Positions 1 to 7,039 are shown, numbered from the stretch's first letter. The stretch: 16,096 bases of DNA from an uncultured Clostridia bacterium (GCA_910589115.1 CAJUSB010000078.1:1-16096), one strand, 5' to 3'. Notes: generated by a model not told the origin, from the letters alone. Program-made: numbers and translations.

Positions 1-61
1 TTTAGGGCGGGGGAAAATCCAGAGATAACATCAAAGGATTACCTATCGCTATTATGCGGCA

Positions 62-175
62 ATGATCTCTGCATCCTATATCAGCCAAACAATATGCTAT
101 ACGCTGTTCGCCGTGCTGTGCGCCGGGCTTGTGATCTGGTTCACCTGCTATATCATTATTTGGAAATCGACATGA
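62..175 (+). CDS. Doubtful 37-codon hydrophobic ORF or gene remnant
   Basis: The frame from the ATG at 62 to the TGA at 173-175 encodes a 37-residue peptide with one long hydrophobic stretch (core LFAVLCAGLVIWF), compatible with a single membrane helix. The frame is closed upstream by TAA at 26-28 and no Shine-Dalgarno sequence precedes the ATG. A second frame is open from base 1 to the TGA at 241-243, but its product is Arg-rich and unconvincing. The piece may be the decayed 3' end of a membrane-protein gene or simply chance. The rest of 176-343 shows no gene, only a short palindrome CCTTATAATAAGG. I do not recognise a family. Confidence 0.2.
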   Translation: MISASYISQTICYTLFAVLCAGLVIWFTCYIIIWKST

Positions 176-343
176 GATCTGGAATGTACCGGTTTGGAAC
201 CGCTGACCGGAGGCACGGCAAGTGCTATCCCAGCCTATGCTGAAACCTTAAAAACTACCTTATAATAAGGGCAGGGGGATTTGGAACGCAGAGCTTTCAA
301 TACAGAATCGTGAACAAAATACACCGTTCCAGGCCCTTGCAGC

Positions 344-387
344 AAAAGAAAAGCCGGTTTCCTCCGAAGGATACCAGCTTTTCTTTT
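344..387 (-). terminator. Rho-independent terminator of ilvE, bidirectional
   Basis: An 11-bp perfect stem (344-354 AAAAGAAAAGC with 377-387 GCTTTTCTTTT) encloses an inner hairpin with a CCGA loop. It starts 17 nt past the ilvE stop codon. The A/T-rich outer stem supplies a T-rich tract on either strand, so it could stop transcription from both sides. Confidence 0.72.
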
Positions 388-403
388 CATTATTCAGTAA
401 AAC

Positions 404-1471
404 TCAATCGAGCCCGGTCGTCCATCCCATATTATCCGGGAGCTTGCCCCACTGGATTCCGGTAATGGTATCATAGAGCTGATGGGTCACTTCACCGATT
501 TTGCCATCGTTAATATACGCTACATCTCCTTCATAGCGCAGCTCGCCGACCGGGGAAATGACTGCCGCAGTGCCTGTGCCAAATACTTCTTCTAAATGGC
601 CCTCGTGTGAGGCTTTCATAATCTCTGCAATCGCAATCCGCTCCTCTGAAACCGTGAAGCCCCATTTCCGGAGTAATTCCATACAGCTCATACGGGTTAC
701 ACCGGGCAGAACCGTGCCAACACAGGGAGCTGTATAAATCTTCCCATTTATCTTAAAGAAGCAGTTCATAGAACCAACTTCTTCCACGTATTTATGCTCC
801 ACGCCGTCCAGCCAAAGCGTCTGCTCATAACCGAGATCATGCGCCTTTACCTGCGAAATCAGGGACGCCGCATAGTTGCCGCCGCACTTGGTAAAGCCCG
901 TACCGCCAGGCGCTGCACGCGTGTACTCATCCTCGACAAAAATCTTAACCGGGTTAATCCCTGTAGAATAGTATGCGCCAACCGGCGAGCAGATAATCAG
1001 GAACTGATGGGTCGTAGAAGGACGTACCCCTAAATGCGGTTCCGTTGCAATGACAAACGGACGGATATACAATGAAGTCCCTTCCTCGGACGGCACCCAA
1101 TCCTCTTCCGTTTTGACCAGCGCCTTGACTGCCTGCACAAAATCTTCTACAGGCAGGGCCGGCAGGCACATACGATGGTTGGTATTCATCATGCGTTCCG
1201 CATTTTTTTCCGGGCGGAACAGCCTGACAGAGCCGTCCGGCTGACGGTAAGCCTTTAACCCTTCAAAGGATTCTAATGCATAATGCAGCACCATTGCAGC
1301 CGGATCAATCTGAAGCGGTGCATATGGCACGATTCGTGCATCGTGCCAGCCTTGTCCCTCGGTATGAACCATGACAAACATATGATCTGTATAATATTTA
1401 CCAAAACCCAGGCTGTCCGCAGCGGGTTTTTCTTTTTTGTTTGATGTCAGCTCATATCTGATTTCCAGCAT
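404..1471 (-). CDS. ilvE: Branched-chain amino acid aminotransferase
   Basis: The 355-residue product is a PLP-dependent fold-type IV (class IV) aminotransferase of the IlvE-II/eukaryotic BCAT-like type. It catalyses the last step of Leu, Ile and Val synthesis and the first step of their breakdown, exchanging amino groups with 2-oxoglutarate/glutamate in the cytoplasm. Visible signatures are HYALESFEGLKAYR near residues 63-76, the PLP lysine K195 in GFTKCGGNYAAS, the EEVGSMNCFF segment near 233-242, and GTGTAAVISPVGEL near the C-terminus. Length is normal for the family and the frame is intact. The ATG at 1471 follows an AAGGAAAG ribosome binding site at suitable distance. It is a single-gene unit with its own promoter (1545-1573) and terminator (344-387). 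The short leader, about 67 nt, shows no T-box or attenuator. Confidence 0.96.
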   Translation of the reverse strand: MLEIRYELTSNKKEKPAADSLGFGKYYTDHMFVMVHTEGQGWHDARIVPYAPLQIDPAAMVLHYALESFEGLKAYRQPDGSVRLFRPEKNAERMMNTNHRMCLPALPVEDFVQAVKALVKTEEDWVPSEEGTSLYIRPFVIATEPHLGVRPSTTHQFLIICSPVGAYYSTGINPVKIFVEDEYTRAAPGGTGFTKCGGNYAASLISQVKAHDLGYEQTLWLDGVEHKYVEEVGSMNCFFKINGKIYTAPCVGTVLPGVTRMSCMELLRKWGFTVSEERIAIAEIMKASHEGHLEEVFGTGTAAVISPVGELRYEGDVAYINDGKIGEVTHQLYDTITGIQWGKLPDNMGWTTGLD

Positions 1472-1544
1472 TTTGCTTCACTCTTTCCTTGTTATTTTAA
1501 TCTTTTGATTTCCCGCTTTTGCAGGATAAAATGATTCCTTGTTT

Positions 1545-1573
1545 ATTCTATCGCGCTTTCCATGAGAATGCAA
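1545..1573 (-). promoter_or_regulatory. Sigma-A-type promoter of ilvE
   Basis: Read on the minus strand it is TTGCAT, a 17-nt spacer, then TAGAAT. The predicted start is about 67 nt before the ilvE ATG. The same TTGCAT -35 recurs at three other promoters of this window. Confidence 0.62.
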
Positions 1574-1590
1574 GAACTTTTTTACCCGCC

Positions 1591-1648
1591 CCTAGTACTC
1601 CATCCAGCCCAAGAACGAGTTCGATTTCTGGCCGGATGGAGCACTAGG
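1591..1648. repeat. 58-nt imperfect stem-loop next to the MITE-like element
   Basis: Arms 1591-1609 and 1630-1648 pair at 17 of 19 positions (CCTAGTACTCCATCCAGCC against its near complement), with a 20-nt loop. The two arms each carry a TA (1593-1594 and 1645-1646), and the right one doubles as the left flank of the next element. It may be a second tiny element or the outer part of a composite one. It lies just upstream of the ilvE promoter. Confidence 0.55.
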
Positions 1649-1805
1649 CCTTGTTTGAAAATTGTCCGCACGCCCAGCGGCGGGCCTTTTTCCGCCACTC
1701 TGCGTTAAATTTTCTTGAAATCCGACAGGATTCCTGCGAAAATTTGCCTTGATTGGCGGAAAAATCCCTCGCCGCTGGGTGCACTTCCAATTATCAAACA
1801 AGGCC
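1647..1805. mobile_element. MITE-like non-coding inverted repeat, 159 bp, TA flanks
   Basis: The ends are inverted: GGCCTTGTTTGAAAATTG on the left matches the complement of the right end at 17 of 18 positions. The similarity continues inward through CCCAGCGGCG and TTTTTCCGCCA, giving arms of about 50 nt at roughly 80% identity. Both sides are flanked by TA (1645-1646 and 1806-1807), as expected of a target duplication by TA-targeting transposases (IS630/Tc1-type or some IS5-group elements; the parent family is not determined). No open frame of interest lies inside. The transcript would fold into one long hairpin and may end transcription from the deacetylase-like gene, whose stop codon is 25 nt away. 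The MITE label is inferred from structure only. Confidence 0.55.
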
Positions 1806-1831
1806 TAAGAATCCATACGCCGGAAACCTTT

Positions 1832-3004
1832 TCAGCGCAAATCTCCCCGCTGGTTAATCGGCGCACGCAGTACGGAGATCCCTGCCGATGTAATTCCATT
1901 TGTGCGCATATATCCCAGTATCGTGCGCAAAGCGGATGCGGTAACGCCACGGTCCCGGAACCGGACCACAACCGGCGAATCTGTACGGCTGAATGCCGTG
2001 GTTACGCCATCCGCGGTGCGGTTTGCCGATAAATCATCGTCAGAACTGTCAAGCGTTGTATCCCATAAGCGATAACCTGCACCAATCAGCGCTTCCGTCT
2101 GAGCAGCGGTCAGCGCTTTACTCCCCGCCAGCGGGGAAATAATCCGCGTTGTTATACCGGTCTCCTCCAGCAGTATCGCATTATACCGGTTTGCCGTCTC
2201 AACCAGTGTATCCGGCGCGACCGTGCTGGCACTGAGCGCAAGCCCTAAGGCATGTCCTTCCCCCACAATGCGGCGCAAAAGTGAAGTATCAAGCGTTTCC
2301 TGCTCCAAGGAAAGAAAAAAGGTCCCTGTGCGCCCATACTCCTCCAAAGCGTTCAAAATCTCACGCGTATGCTTTCCCGGCGCATTGAAAAAGGTTAAAT
2401 AAACCATTGACGGTTTATGTGTTTCCTCTGGCTGTTCTTCTTCGGCTGTATTTGCTGCGGGCGGTTTGACGGGCGGTGTTGTACCATTCTGATAGGCATC
2501 GACCAAACCGGCCAGCCTGTCCTTATTCGTACTCAAAAAACTGGAATCCGAAACCGATGAACTGCTGCAAATACGCAGAATCTGTGCGGAAGTGCTGGTA
2601 ATCAGCGAATAGCTTAACCCAAAAAACGAACAGACCGTCCGAACCGGAACATAAATTTGTCCGTTCAGGGAATATGCAGGCGTATCATAGCTTCTCATAT
2701 TCTGGTCATAAACATATCCCTGTGCAATCAAATAGGTCAGGGAGCGTCCGCCGCTGGAAAGCACAAGCATCTGCTGTCCGCCGTCATAAGAGCTGCGCAC
2801 CCCAATTCCACCGCTGCTGAAAACAGCATATGGCACAAAATATTCCCCGCCTATGCGTGTAGGCATATAAGAACTGCTGAGCGGCAGAAAAGAATCATTT
2901 ACCGCCGTAATGGTCAAAGCAGGCGCGGCAAATACCGTAATACCACTAATCAGAAAAACAGCCGTCAGAAGAAACACTGCAAACCGTTTCAGCGAATTTT
3001 TCAT
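1832..3004 (-). CDS. Secreted stalk-domain protein with inactive NodB-type deacetylase domain
   Basis: The ATG at 3004 is chosen because GAGGT lies 8 nt upstream; a TTG 15 nt earlier is less likely. The 390-residue product has a signal peptide (1-27, ending VFAAPA), a copper-amine-oxidase-like 'stalk' region (about 30-147, with two blocks YFVPYAVF and IYVPVRTVCSFFG), a Pro/Glu linker (173-197), and a C-terminal fold resembling polysaccharide deacetylases (about 200-382). The order of deacetylase motifs is recognisable but the chemistry is gone: TFDDGP reads TFFNAP (204-209), the GHEIGNHTxSH metal motif reads GHALGLALSAS, the RPPYG block reads ISPLAG, and the final LLHD histidine is absent. 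It is therefore probably a non-catalytic wall or glycan-binding protein, not an enzyme. It is downstream of cwlD-radA in the same direction; no clear own promoter was found. Confidence 0.82.
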   Translation of the reverse strand: MKNSLKRFAVFLLTAVFLISGITVFAAPALTITAVNDSFLPLSSSYMPTRIGGEYFVPYAVFSSGGIGVRSSYDGGQQMLVLSSGGRSLTYLIAQGYVYDQNMRSYDTPAYSLNGQIYVPVRTVCSFFGLSYSLITSTSAQILRICSSSSVSDSSFLSTNKDRLAGLVDAYQNGTTPPVKPPAANTAEEEQPEETHKPSMVYLTFFNAPGKHTREILNALEEYGRTGTFFLSLEQETLDTSLLRRIVGEGHALGLALSASTVAPDTLVETANRYNAILLEETGITTRIISPLAGSKALTAAQTEALIGAGYRLWDTTLDSSDDDLSANRTADGVTTAFSRTDSPVVVRFRDRGVTASALRTILGYMRTNGITSAGISVLRAPINQRGDLR

Positions 3005-3061
3005 AATTATGTACCTCAACGAAAAACTTCACTATCCCGTACCGTCCATGCGCAGCTGACC

Positions 3062-3093
3062 GACCGGCCCGCTGTCCTTTTGGCGGGCCGGTC
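3062..3093. repeat. GC-rich stem-loop upstream of the deacetylase-like gene
   Basis: An 11-bp perfect stem GACCGGCCCGC/GCGGGCCGGTC (3062-3072 with 3083-3093) carries a 10-nt loop. Neither strand has a T tract, so it is not a classical terminator. It would sit in the 5' leader of the 1832-3004 gene if transcription comes through from radA. Confidence 0.5.
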
Positions 3094-3133
3094 AGCACCG
3101 TACAAGCAGCGATGCACGCACCAAAGCCCCCGT

Positions 3134-3238
3134 CCCGCCCGCAGGCGAGGTGGAGATGCGTAAGCATCTCGGGGTCCGGGGCATAGCCCCGGCGGGAGTC
3201 CAGAGGGCAGCGCCCTCTGGCGCTGTCCGCGTAGGACC
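3134..3238 (+). repeat. GC-rich hairpin-cluster repeat, copy A
   Basis: It opens with CCCGCCCGCAGGCG and then holds three perfect hairpins in a row: GAGATGC/GCATCTC (3153-3170), CCGGGGC/GCCCCGG (3176-3192) and CCAGAGGGC/GCCCTCTGG (3200-3220). It ends 5 nt from the radA stop codon. A diverged copy lies in opposite orientation at 5441-5529. The structure resembles REP/BIME-like intergenic palindromes; open frames through it are not convincing as genes. Confidence 0.55.
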
Positions 3239-3243
3239 GCCAC

Positions 3244-4608
3244 TCAGAGCACCTGTTTCAGCGCTTCAGCCACCGTGCGCACCTGTACGACATTCATGCT
3301 GCGCGGAAGCTCCTCGTTTAATTCCTGCACCGGCATGATGCACGTGTGGAAGCCTAAACGATATGCTTCCCATATGCGCTGCGCCGCGCTGTTCACTGCA
3401 CGAAGTTCTCCCGTCAGGCCGATTTCACCAAAACTCATAACGCCCTCCGGCAGCGGCTTGTCCCGGAAACTGGATGTAATCGCCAGCACCATCGGCAGGT
3501 CTACCGCAGGTTCGTCCAGGCGCATTCCCCCAACTACATTTACATATACATCGCTGCCCGATAAGTACAGCCCAGCGCGTTTTTCCAAAATAGCCAGCAG
3601 CAGCACCATCCGGTTGTAATCTACGCCCGCAGCAGTGCGGCGCGGGACACCAAACTGCGTCTTTGCAACCAGCGCCTGCACTTCGGCCAGCAATGGACGG
3701 CTGCCCTCTATCACACAAGCAATACAATTCCCCGACGCCCCCGCCGGATGCCCGGCCAACATGGCCGCTGAAGGGTTCTGCACCTCCAACAGGCCATGTC
3801 CGCTCATCTCAAAAACACCAATTTCATTCGTCGAGCCATAGCGGTTTTTGGCAGCGCGCAGGCAGCGGAACGGGCTGGACTGTTCCCCCTCAAAATATAG
3901 TACGCAGTCTACCATGTGCTCCAGCATTTTCGGGCCCGCAAGCGAGCCTTCCTTGTTCACATGGCCTACAATGAAAATCGTCACGTTCCGGCTTTTCGCG
4001 TACTGCATCAGGCGCATGGTACACTCCTTGATCTGTGCCGTGCCGCCCGGCGCAGATCCCAGCTCCCGCTGGTATATCGTCTGCACCGAGTCCACAATCA
4101 GGATTTGCGGCTCAAGTGCATCGGTTTCCGCTACAATGGAATCCAAGTCGGTCTCTGCCAGAATAAACAGGTTCCCAGAAGTGACCTCCAGCCGCTTGGC
4201 ACGGATTTTCAGCTGCCGCAGCGATTCTTCCCCTGAAACATATAACACCATTGCAGATTTGCACATTTCATTGCACATCTGCATTAACAAGGTCGATTTG
4301 CCGATGCCAGGCTCGCCGCCCACCAATACAAAGGAACCATGCACCGCGCCGCCGCCCAGCACCCGGTCCAGCTCGCCAATCCCAGAATGAAAGCGTTCCT
4401 CCTGGCTGTCGTCTATCCGGTCAAGCGTTACCGGCTTGTTGACACGCGGGCCGCCCGATGCGGCAGGCAGTACGCCGCGCACCGCAGGTTCCGGCTTTAC
4501 CTTGAATTCACTCATGGAATTCCATGCCCCACAAGAGGGGCATTTCCCGAACCATTTCGCATGTTCATAGCCGCATTCGTTACATAAATATACCGTCTTT
4601 TGCTTCAT
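3244..4608 (-). CDS. radA: DNA repair/recombination ATPase RadA (Sms)
   Basis: The 454-residue product is a full-length RadA/Sms. It is a DnaB-like hexameric motor that drives branch migration during homologous recombination and helps process stalled forks. The layout is complete: a C4 zinc finger (C9, C12, C23, C26 in CNECG..CPSCG), a RecA-type ATPase with Walker A GGEPGIGKST (97-106) and Walker B ILIVDSVQ (169-176), the RadA signature KNRYGS (254-259), and a C-terminal Lon-protease-like domain (about 285-454, with GEIGLTGELR). The ATG is 3 nt after the cwlD stop codon, so the two genes are almost certainly co-transcribed and probably translationally coupled. No missing residue or frame problem is seen. 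Confidence 0.97.
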   Translation of the reverse strand: MKQKTVYLCNECGYEHAKWFGKCPSCGAWNSMSEFKVKPEPAVRGVLPAASGGPRVNKPVTLDRIDDSQEERFHSGIGELDRVLGGGAVHGSFVLVGGEPGIGKSTLLMQMCNEMCKSAMVLYVSGEESLRQLKIRAKRLEVTSGNLFILAETDLDSIVAETDALEPQILIVDSVQTIYQRELGSAPGGTAQIKECTMRLMQYAKSRNVTIFIVGHVNKEGSLAGPKMLEHMVDCVLYFEGEQSSPFRCLRAAKNRYGSTNEIGVFEMSGHGLLEVQNPSAAMLAGHPAGASGNCIACVIEGSRPLLAEVQALVAKTQFGVPRRTAAGVDYNRMVLLLAILEKRAGLYLSGSDVYVNVVGGMRLDEPAVDLPMVLAITSSFRDKPLPEGVMSFGEIGLTGELRAVNSAAQRIWEAYRLGFHTCIMPVQELNEELPRSMNVVQVRTVAEALKQVL

Positions 4609-4611
4609 TGT

Positions 4612-5298
4612 TCAGATTTCTCCCCGATAACGCAGATAGCCGCCAATAATACACACCGCCAGCTGCTTTTGATATTCCTCTTGTTGGAGCCGTTCGGCTT
4701 CCGCCGGGTTTGAAAGGAAGCCGCACTCCGCAATTACTGCCGGGCATTCAAGCTTTTTCATTAAATAAATCGTATTCGCCGCCTGCTTGGCCTGACGGTG
4801 GTTAGATGGGTCACTGCCCTCAATCAATGCCGCCTGCAAGGCCTCTGCCAGCTGCTTGCTGCGCGGATTGTTCCGCGAATAAAAGACCTGCGCACCGTGG
4901 TACTGCGTCTGTTCAAACTTATTCAAATGAATGCTCAAAAAAACAGGGTTTTCCGTTTCCTCTGCGATCCGCTGGCGCTCGTGGATATCCGATACTTTAT
5001 TTTCGCGGACAGGCCGCCCGTCAATAAAGCCAAGCGCATTTTCATCCGAGCGGGTCATGACGGTCGGAATCCCGAAAAACCCGGCAAGCGCTTCCGTATG
5101 CTTTGCAATACGGAGGTTTATGCCCTGTTCGTTAACGCCGCCAGCCCCAACGGCCCCGCCGTCAAAGCCGCCATGCCCGGCGTCAATTACCAGGGTTTCC
5201 AACGGCTCTGCTGCGGAAAATACATTCCTGATCCCGCCCGACGGCCAGAAAACCAATACTCCGATCAACAGCAGCACCAGCCCTAAAATTCGTTTCAT
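4612..5298 (-). CDS. cwlD: N-acetylmuramoyl-L-alanine amidase CwlD-like (spore cortex)
   Basis: The ATG at 5298 is chosen over an upstream ATG at 5343 because GGAGGTG sits 7 nt before it and a hydrophobic N-terminal segment (ILGLVLLLIGVLVFW) follows at once. The 228-residue product is an Amidase_3 zinc enzyme; visible ligands/catalytic residues are H42 (VIDAGHGG), E57 (NEQG), H124 (LSIHLN) and E191 (IAECGFLSN). In Bacillus, CwlD removes the peptide from muramic acid as the first step to the muramic-delta-lactam of the spore cortex, with PdaA doing the deacetylation. The size and the lack of wall-binding repeats fit CwlD better than a vegetative autolysin. It heads an operon with radA behind a sigma-A-like promoter (5359-5387). 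Specific assignment to CwlD rather than another small Amidase_3 protein is inference. Confidence 0.88.
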   Translation of the reverse strand: MKRILGLVLLLIGVLVFWPSGGIRNVFSAAEPLETLVIDAGHGGFDGGAVGAGGVNEQGINLRIAKHTEALAGFFGIPTVMTRSDENALGFIDGRPVRENKVSDIHERQRIAEETENPVFLSIHLNKFEQTQYHGAQVFYSRNNPRSKQLAEALQAALIEGSDPSNHRQAKQAANTIYLMKKLECPAVIAECGFLSNPAEAERLQQEEYQKQLAVCIIGGYLRYRGEI

Positions 5299-5358
5299 GC
5301 ACCACACCTCCACAGAAAAACCTATGCAGTGCCGCGCGGTCATTATGCTGCTGCGGCT

Positions 5359-5387
5359 ATTATATCAGATTTCAGGCAAATATGCAA
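5359..5387 (-). promoter_or_regulatory. Extended -10 promoter of cwlD-radA
   Basis: On the minus strand it reads TTGCAT, a 17-nt spacer ending in TGA, then a perfect TATAAT, so an extended -10 (TGnTATAAT) is present. Transcription would start about 55 nt before the cwlD ATG. It looks like a vegetative sigma-A promoter rather than a sporulation-sigma promoter. Confidence 0.72.
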
Positions 5388-5440
5388 TGCGTTCTCTGCG
5401 GCTGCTTGAGTCCTGCGCGGACGGCGCGCCTGTGCGGCGG

Positions 5441-5529
5441 GCACCCCTGCGCGGGGAGCGCCAAAGGGGCGCGTCCGCCCCTCTGGACACCCGCGATGCT
5501 GCGCATCGCCTGTACCGCCTGCGGGCGGG
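5441..5529 (-). repeat. GC-rich hairpin-cluster repeat, copy B
   Basis: Read on the minus strand it begins with the same CCCGCCCGCAGGCG as copy A (3134-3147). It continues with a GCGATGC/GCATCGC hairpin (5493-5509), GTCCAGAGGG within an 11-bp stem with one mismatch (5461-5485), TGGCGCT, and a small CCCC/GGGG hairpin (5443-5455). The middle hairpin of copy A is missing. It lies between the terminator of the 5600-5836 gene and the cwlD promoter. Confidence 0.5.
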
Positions 5530-5561
5530 GAAAGGGGCGGCTGAGCAAAAACGATAAGCAC

Positions 5562-5594
5562 AAAAAGAGGAAAGGCTGAATCAACCTTTCCTCT
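5562..5594 (-). terminator. Rho-independent terminator of the small membrane protein gene
   Basis: A 10-bp perfect stem AGAGGAAAGG/CCTTTCCTCT (5566-5575 with 5585-5594) with a 9-nt loop is followed on the minus strand by five T. It begins 6 nt after the stop codon of the 5600-5836 gene. Confidence 0.87.
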
Positions 5595-5599
5595 CATTA

Positions 5600-5836
5600 T
5601 CAAAGGGAGCCGCGCCATTGCCTGTGAAAAAAGCAGGCTGCACCGATGCAGATTAACATCCCGGCTACATACGGAATGCCCAGATAAAACGCAATGCTTG
5701 CCGGAGCGCTGAAACCGGCAACCCGCGTCCCCCATTGTAAATTACAATAGTTATATGCGACTGCGGCACACATCACATCTGACAACAAAACAGCCAATAA
5801 CAGAAAGACATATGACAGGTATTTGTATTTTTTCAT
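5600..5836 (-). CDS. Small two-helix membrane protein of unknown function
   Basis: The ATG at 5836 has GGAGGTGG a few bases upstream (complement of CCACCTCC at 5842-5849); an in-frame ATG 150 nt earlier overlaps the neighbouring gene and lacks such a site. The 78-residue product starts MKKYKYLSYV and shows two probable membrane helices (about 7-28, FLLLAVLLSDVMCAAVAY, and about 48-70, AFYLGIPYVAGMLICIGAACFF) joined by a short polar loop, with a basic tail (HRQWRGSL). I do not recognise a named family. It lies 64 nt behind the stalk-domain gene in the same direction, with no strong promoter in the gap, so the two may share a transcript ending at the terminator at 5562-5594. Confidence 0.68.
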   Translation of the reverse strand: MKKYKYLSYVFLLLAVLLSDVMCAAVAYNYCNLQWGTRVAGFSAPASIAFYLGIPYVAGMLICIGAACFFHRQWRGSL

Positions 5837-5866
5837 TCCAATCCACCTCCGTGTTTTTAATAGGCC

Positions 5867-5907
5867 CCCCTGCTGCCGGCATTTGAACGAATCAGCCGGT
5901 TCAGGGG
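5867..5907 (-). terminator. Weak hairpin at the end of the stalk-domain gene
   Basis: CCCCTG/CAGGGG with an inner CCGGC/GCCGG pairs across the stop codon of the 5901-7004 gene. There is no T tract behind it, so it is at best a partial terminator or a 3'-end-protecting structure between the two genes. Confidence 0.3.
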
Positions 5908-7004
5908 GTATATGGCTTTGTCGTATCAATGATAATGCACATGGCATCGTTATCCCAATCGGCACTGAAATTGAACAGTTCTGCAATATCGCGGAGCTTA
6001 AAATAGTTATTTTTCCCGATTACATAGGCAGTCAGGCTCACCGGCAGACCGTCTTTATAGATGGGGGAGGACGAAAGCACGGCCGTTTTTGTCCCGGCAG
6101 TCCCGGCAGAAAGCTCACCGCCGGTGAGCGTATACGGCAGGCCGGAAATCAGAAGGACCGATTCCGCCGCCTTATCCCATGTTACCTCATACTGCTTTTC
6201 CGTGCCGCTTAATGCCGCGGCCAAATCGCGTAGCTTAAAATAAGTAAAGCCGTGCACGCCTTCACGGATGGTATAGGCATCAAATAATACTTTTTTCCCA
6301 TTGACAAGTACCGGGGCGCTGTTCTGCTCGGCAGTGACGGACTGTGCCTGCGCGGATGGGGCCGAGCCTGCTGTTTCCGGCGGGGCAAACATTCCGCTGT
6401 CTGCACTGCTGCCCGTGGTAACCGAGCCGGACGGCGTATTCGGTACCAGTGAGGCAGTATCTCCCTGTACCTGCACAATCACCGAGCTGGGCGTGAGCCC
6501 ATTATCCGTATAGCTCACCAAATAATAGCCTGCATTGCTCAAACGGTATCCCGCACCGGCTTCATATGTATATGTACCCGTCAGACGGTTCGTATAATTC
6601 TTAAAATCAGCAGCGGAAATGGTTTGCACACCTTCGGAAACGGTGACACGCATTTGTCCGATACTGGGGGCCAGCTCGTTGGTCCAGCGCACCGCGCCCT
6701 CACTTCCAACAACGTCAACCGGGAAAATGCGCATCTGTGCGGCGCTCCCCTGCACCGTGACCGTGCACCCCTGCCCGGCCCGGTAAACCGGCAGGCCGTA
6801 GGATTGCCCATCCTCCTGCACAAACATCAGGCCGATTGACCCCTGATCCGCAGCCTTGGAAATACTGAAAATAGAACGCGTGACATCCGTATGGGAATGA
6901 ATCAAATAAGCGGCATCCGCAGCAGACGCAGAAACCATCATTAAAGCCGCCGAAAACACACACAGGAAAAGGGTGCGTATCGCACAATATTTGTGTCGCA
7001 GCAT
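5901..7004 (-). CDS. Secreted protein with C-terminal copper-amine-oxidase-like stalk domain
   Basis: The 367-residue product starts at an ATG preceded by GGAGG at 9 nt and carries a clear signal peptide (about 1-29, ending SASAADAA). Residues 30-180 are a beta-rich region I do not recognise, 185-230 is a Ser/Pro/Gly-rich linker, and 230-363 is a stalk domain with two copies of its hallmark, YFKLRDLA (255-262) and YFKLRDIA (334-341), followed by FSADWDNDAMCIII. Such domains are common in secreted clostridial proteins and are thought to be non-catalytic envelope modules; no copper or oxidase function should be assumed. No enzyme motif is visible. It has its own promoter (7040-7068) and is followed by the 5600-5836 gene. 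Confidence 0.87.
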   Translation of the reverse strand: MLRHKYCAIRTLFLCVFSAALMMVSASAADAAYLIHSHTDVTRSIFSISKAADQGSIGLMFVQEDGQSYGLPVYRAGQGCTVTVQGSAAQMRIFPVDVVGSEGAVRWTNELAPSIGQMRVTVSEGVQTISAADFKNYTNRLTGTYTYEAGAGYRLSNAGYYLVSYTDNGLTPSSVIVQVQGDTASLVPNTPSGSVTTGSSADSGMFAPPETAGSAPSAQAQSVTAEQNSAPVLVNGKKVLFDAYTIREGVHGFTYFKLRDLAAALSGTEKQYEVTWDKAAESVLLISGLPYTLTGGELSAGTAGTKTAVLSSSPIYKDGLPVSLTAYVIGKNNYFKLRDIAELFNFSADWDNDAMCIIIDTTKPYTP

Positions 7005-7039
7005 GTAGAAAGTCCTCCGGAATCTAATATTTGTTCTCT

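Noticed and set aside
1472..1540. T-box or other leader control of ilvE
   Set aside because: The predicted leader is only about 67 nt and A-rich. It has no specifier-loop, T-box or terminator/antiterminator structure.
2657..3163. 168-codon plus-strand ORF over the start of the deacetylase-like gene
   Set aside because: It is antisense to a gene with signal peptide and recognisable domains, and it runs into the GC-rich repeat cluster. The product is Arg/His-rich without motifs.
3134..3238. Small CRISPR-like or terminator array
   Set aside because: The hairpins differ from each other, have no constant repeat with unique spacers, and no T tracts follow them.
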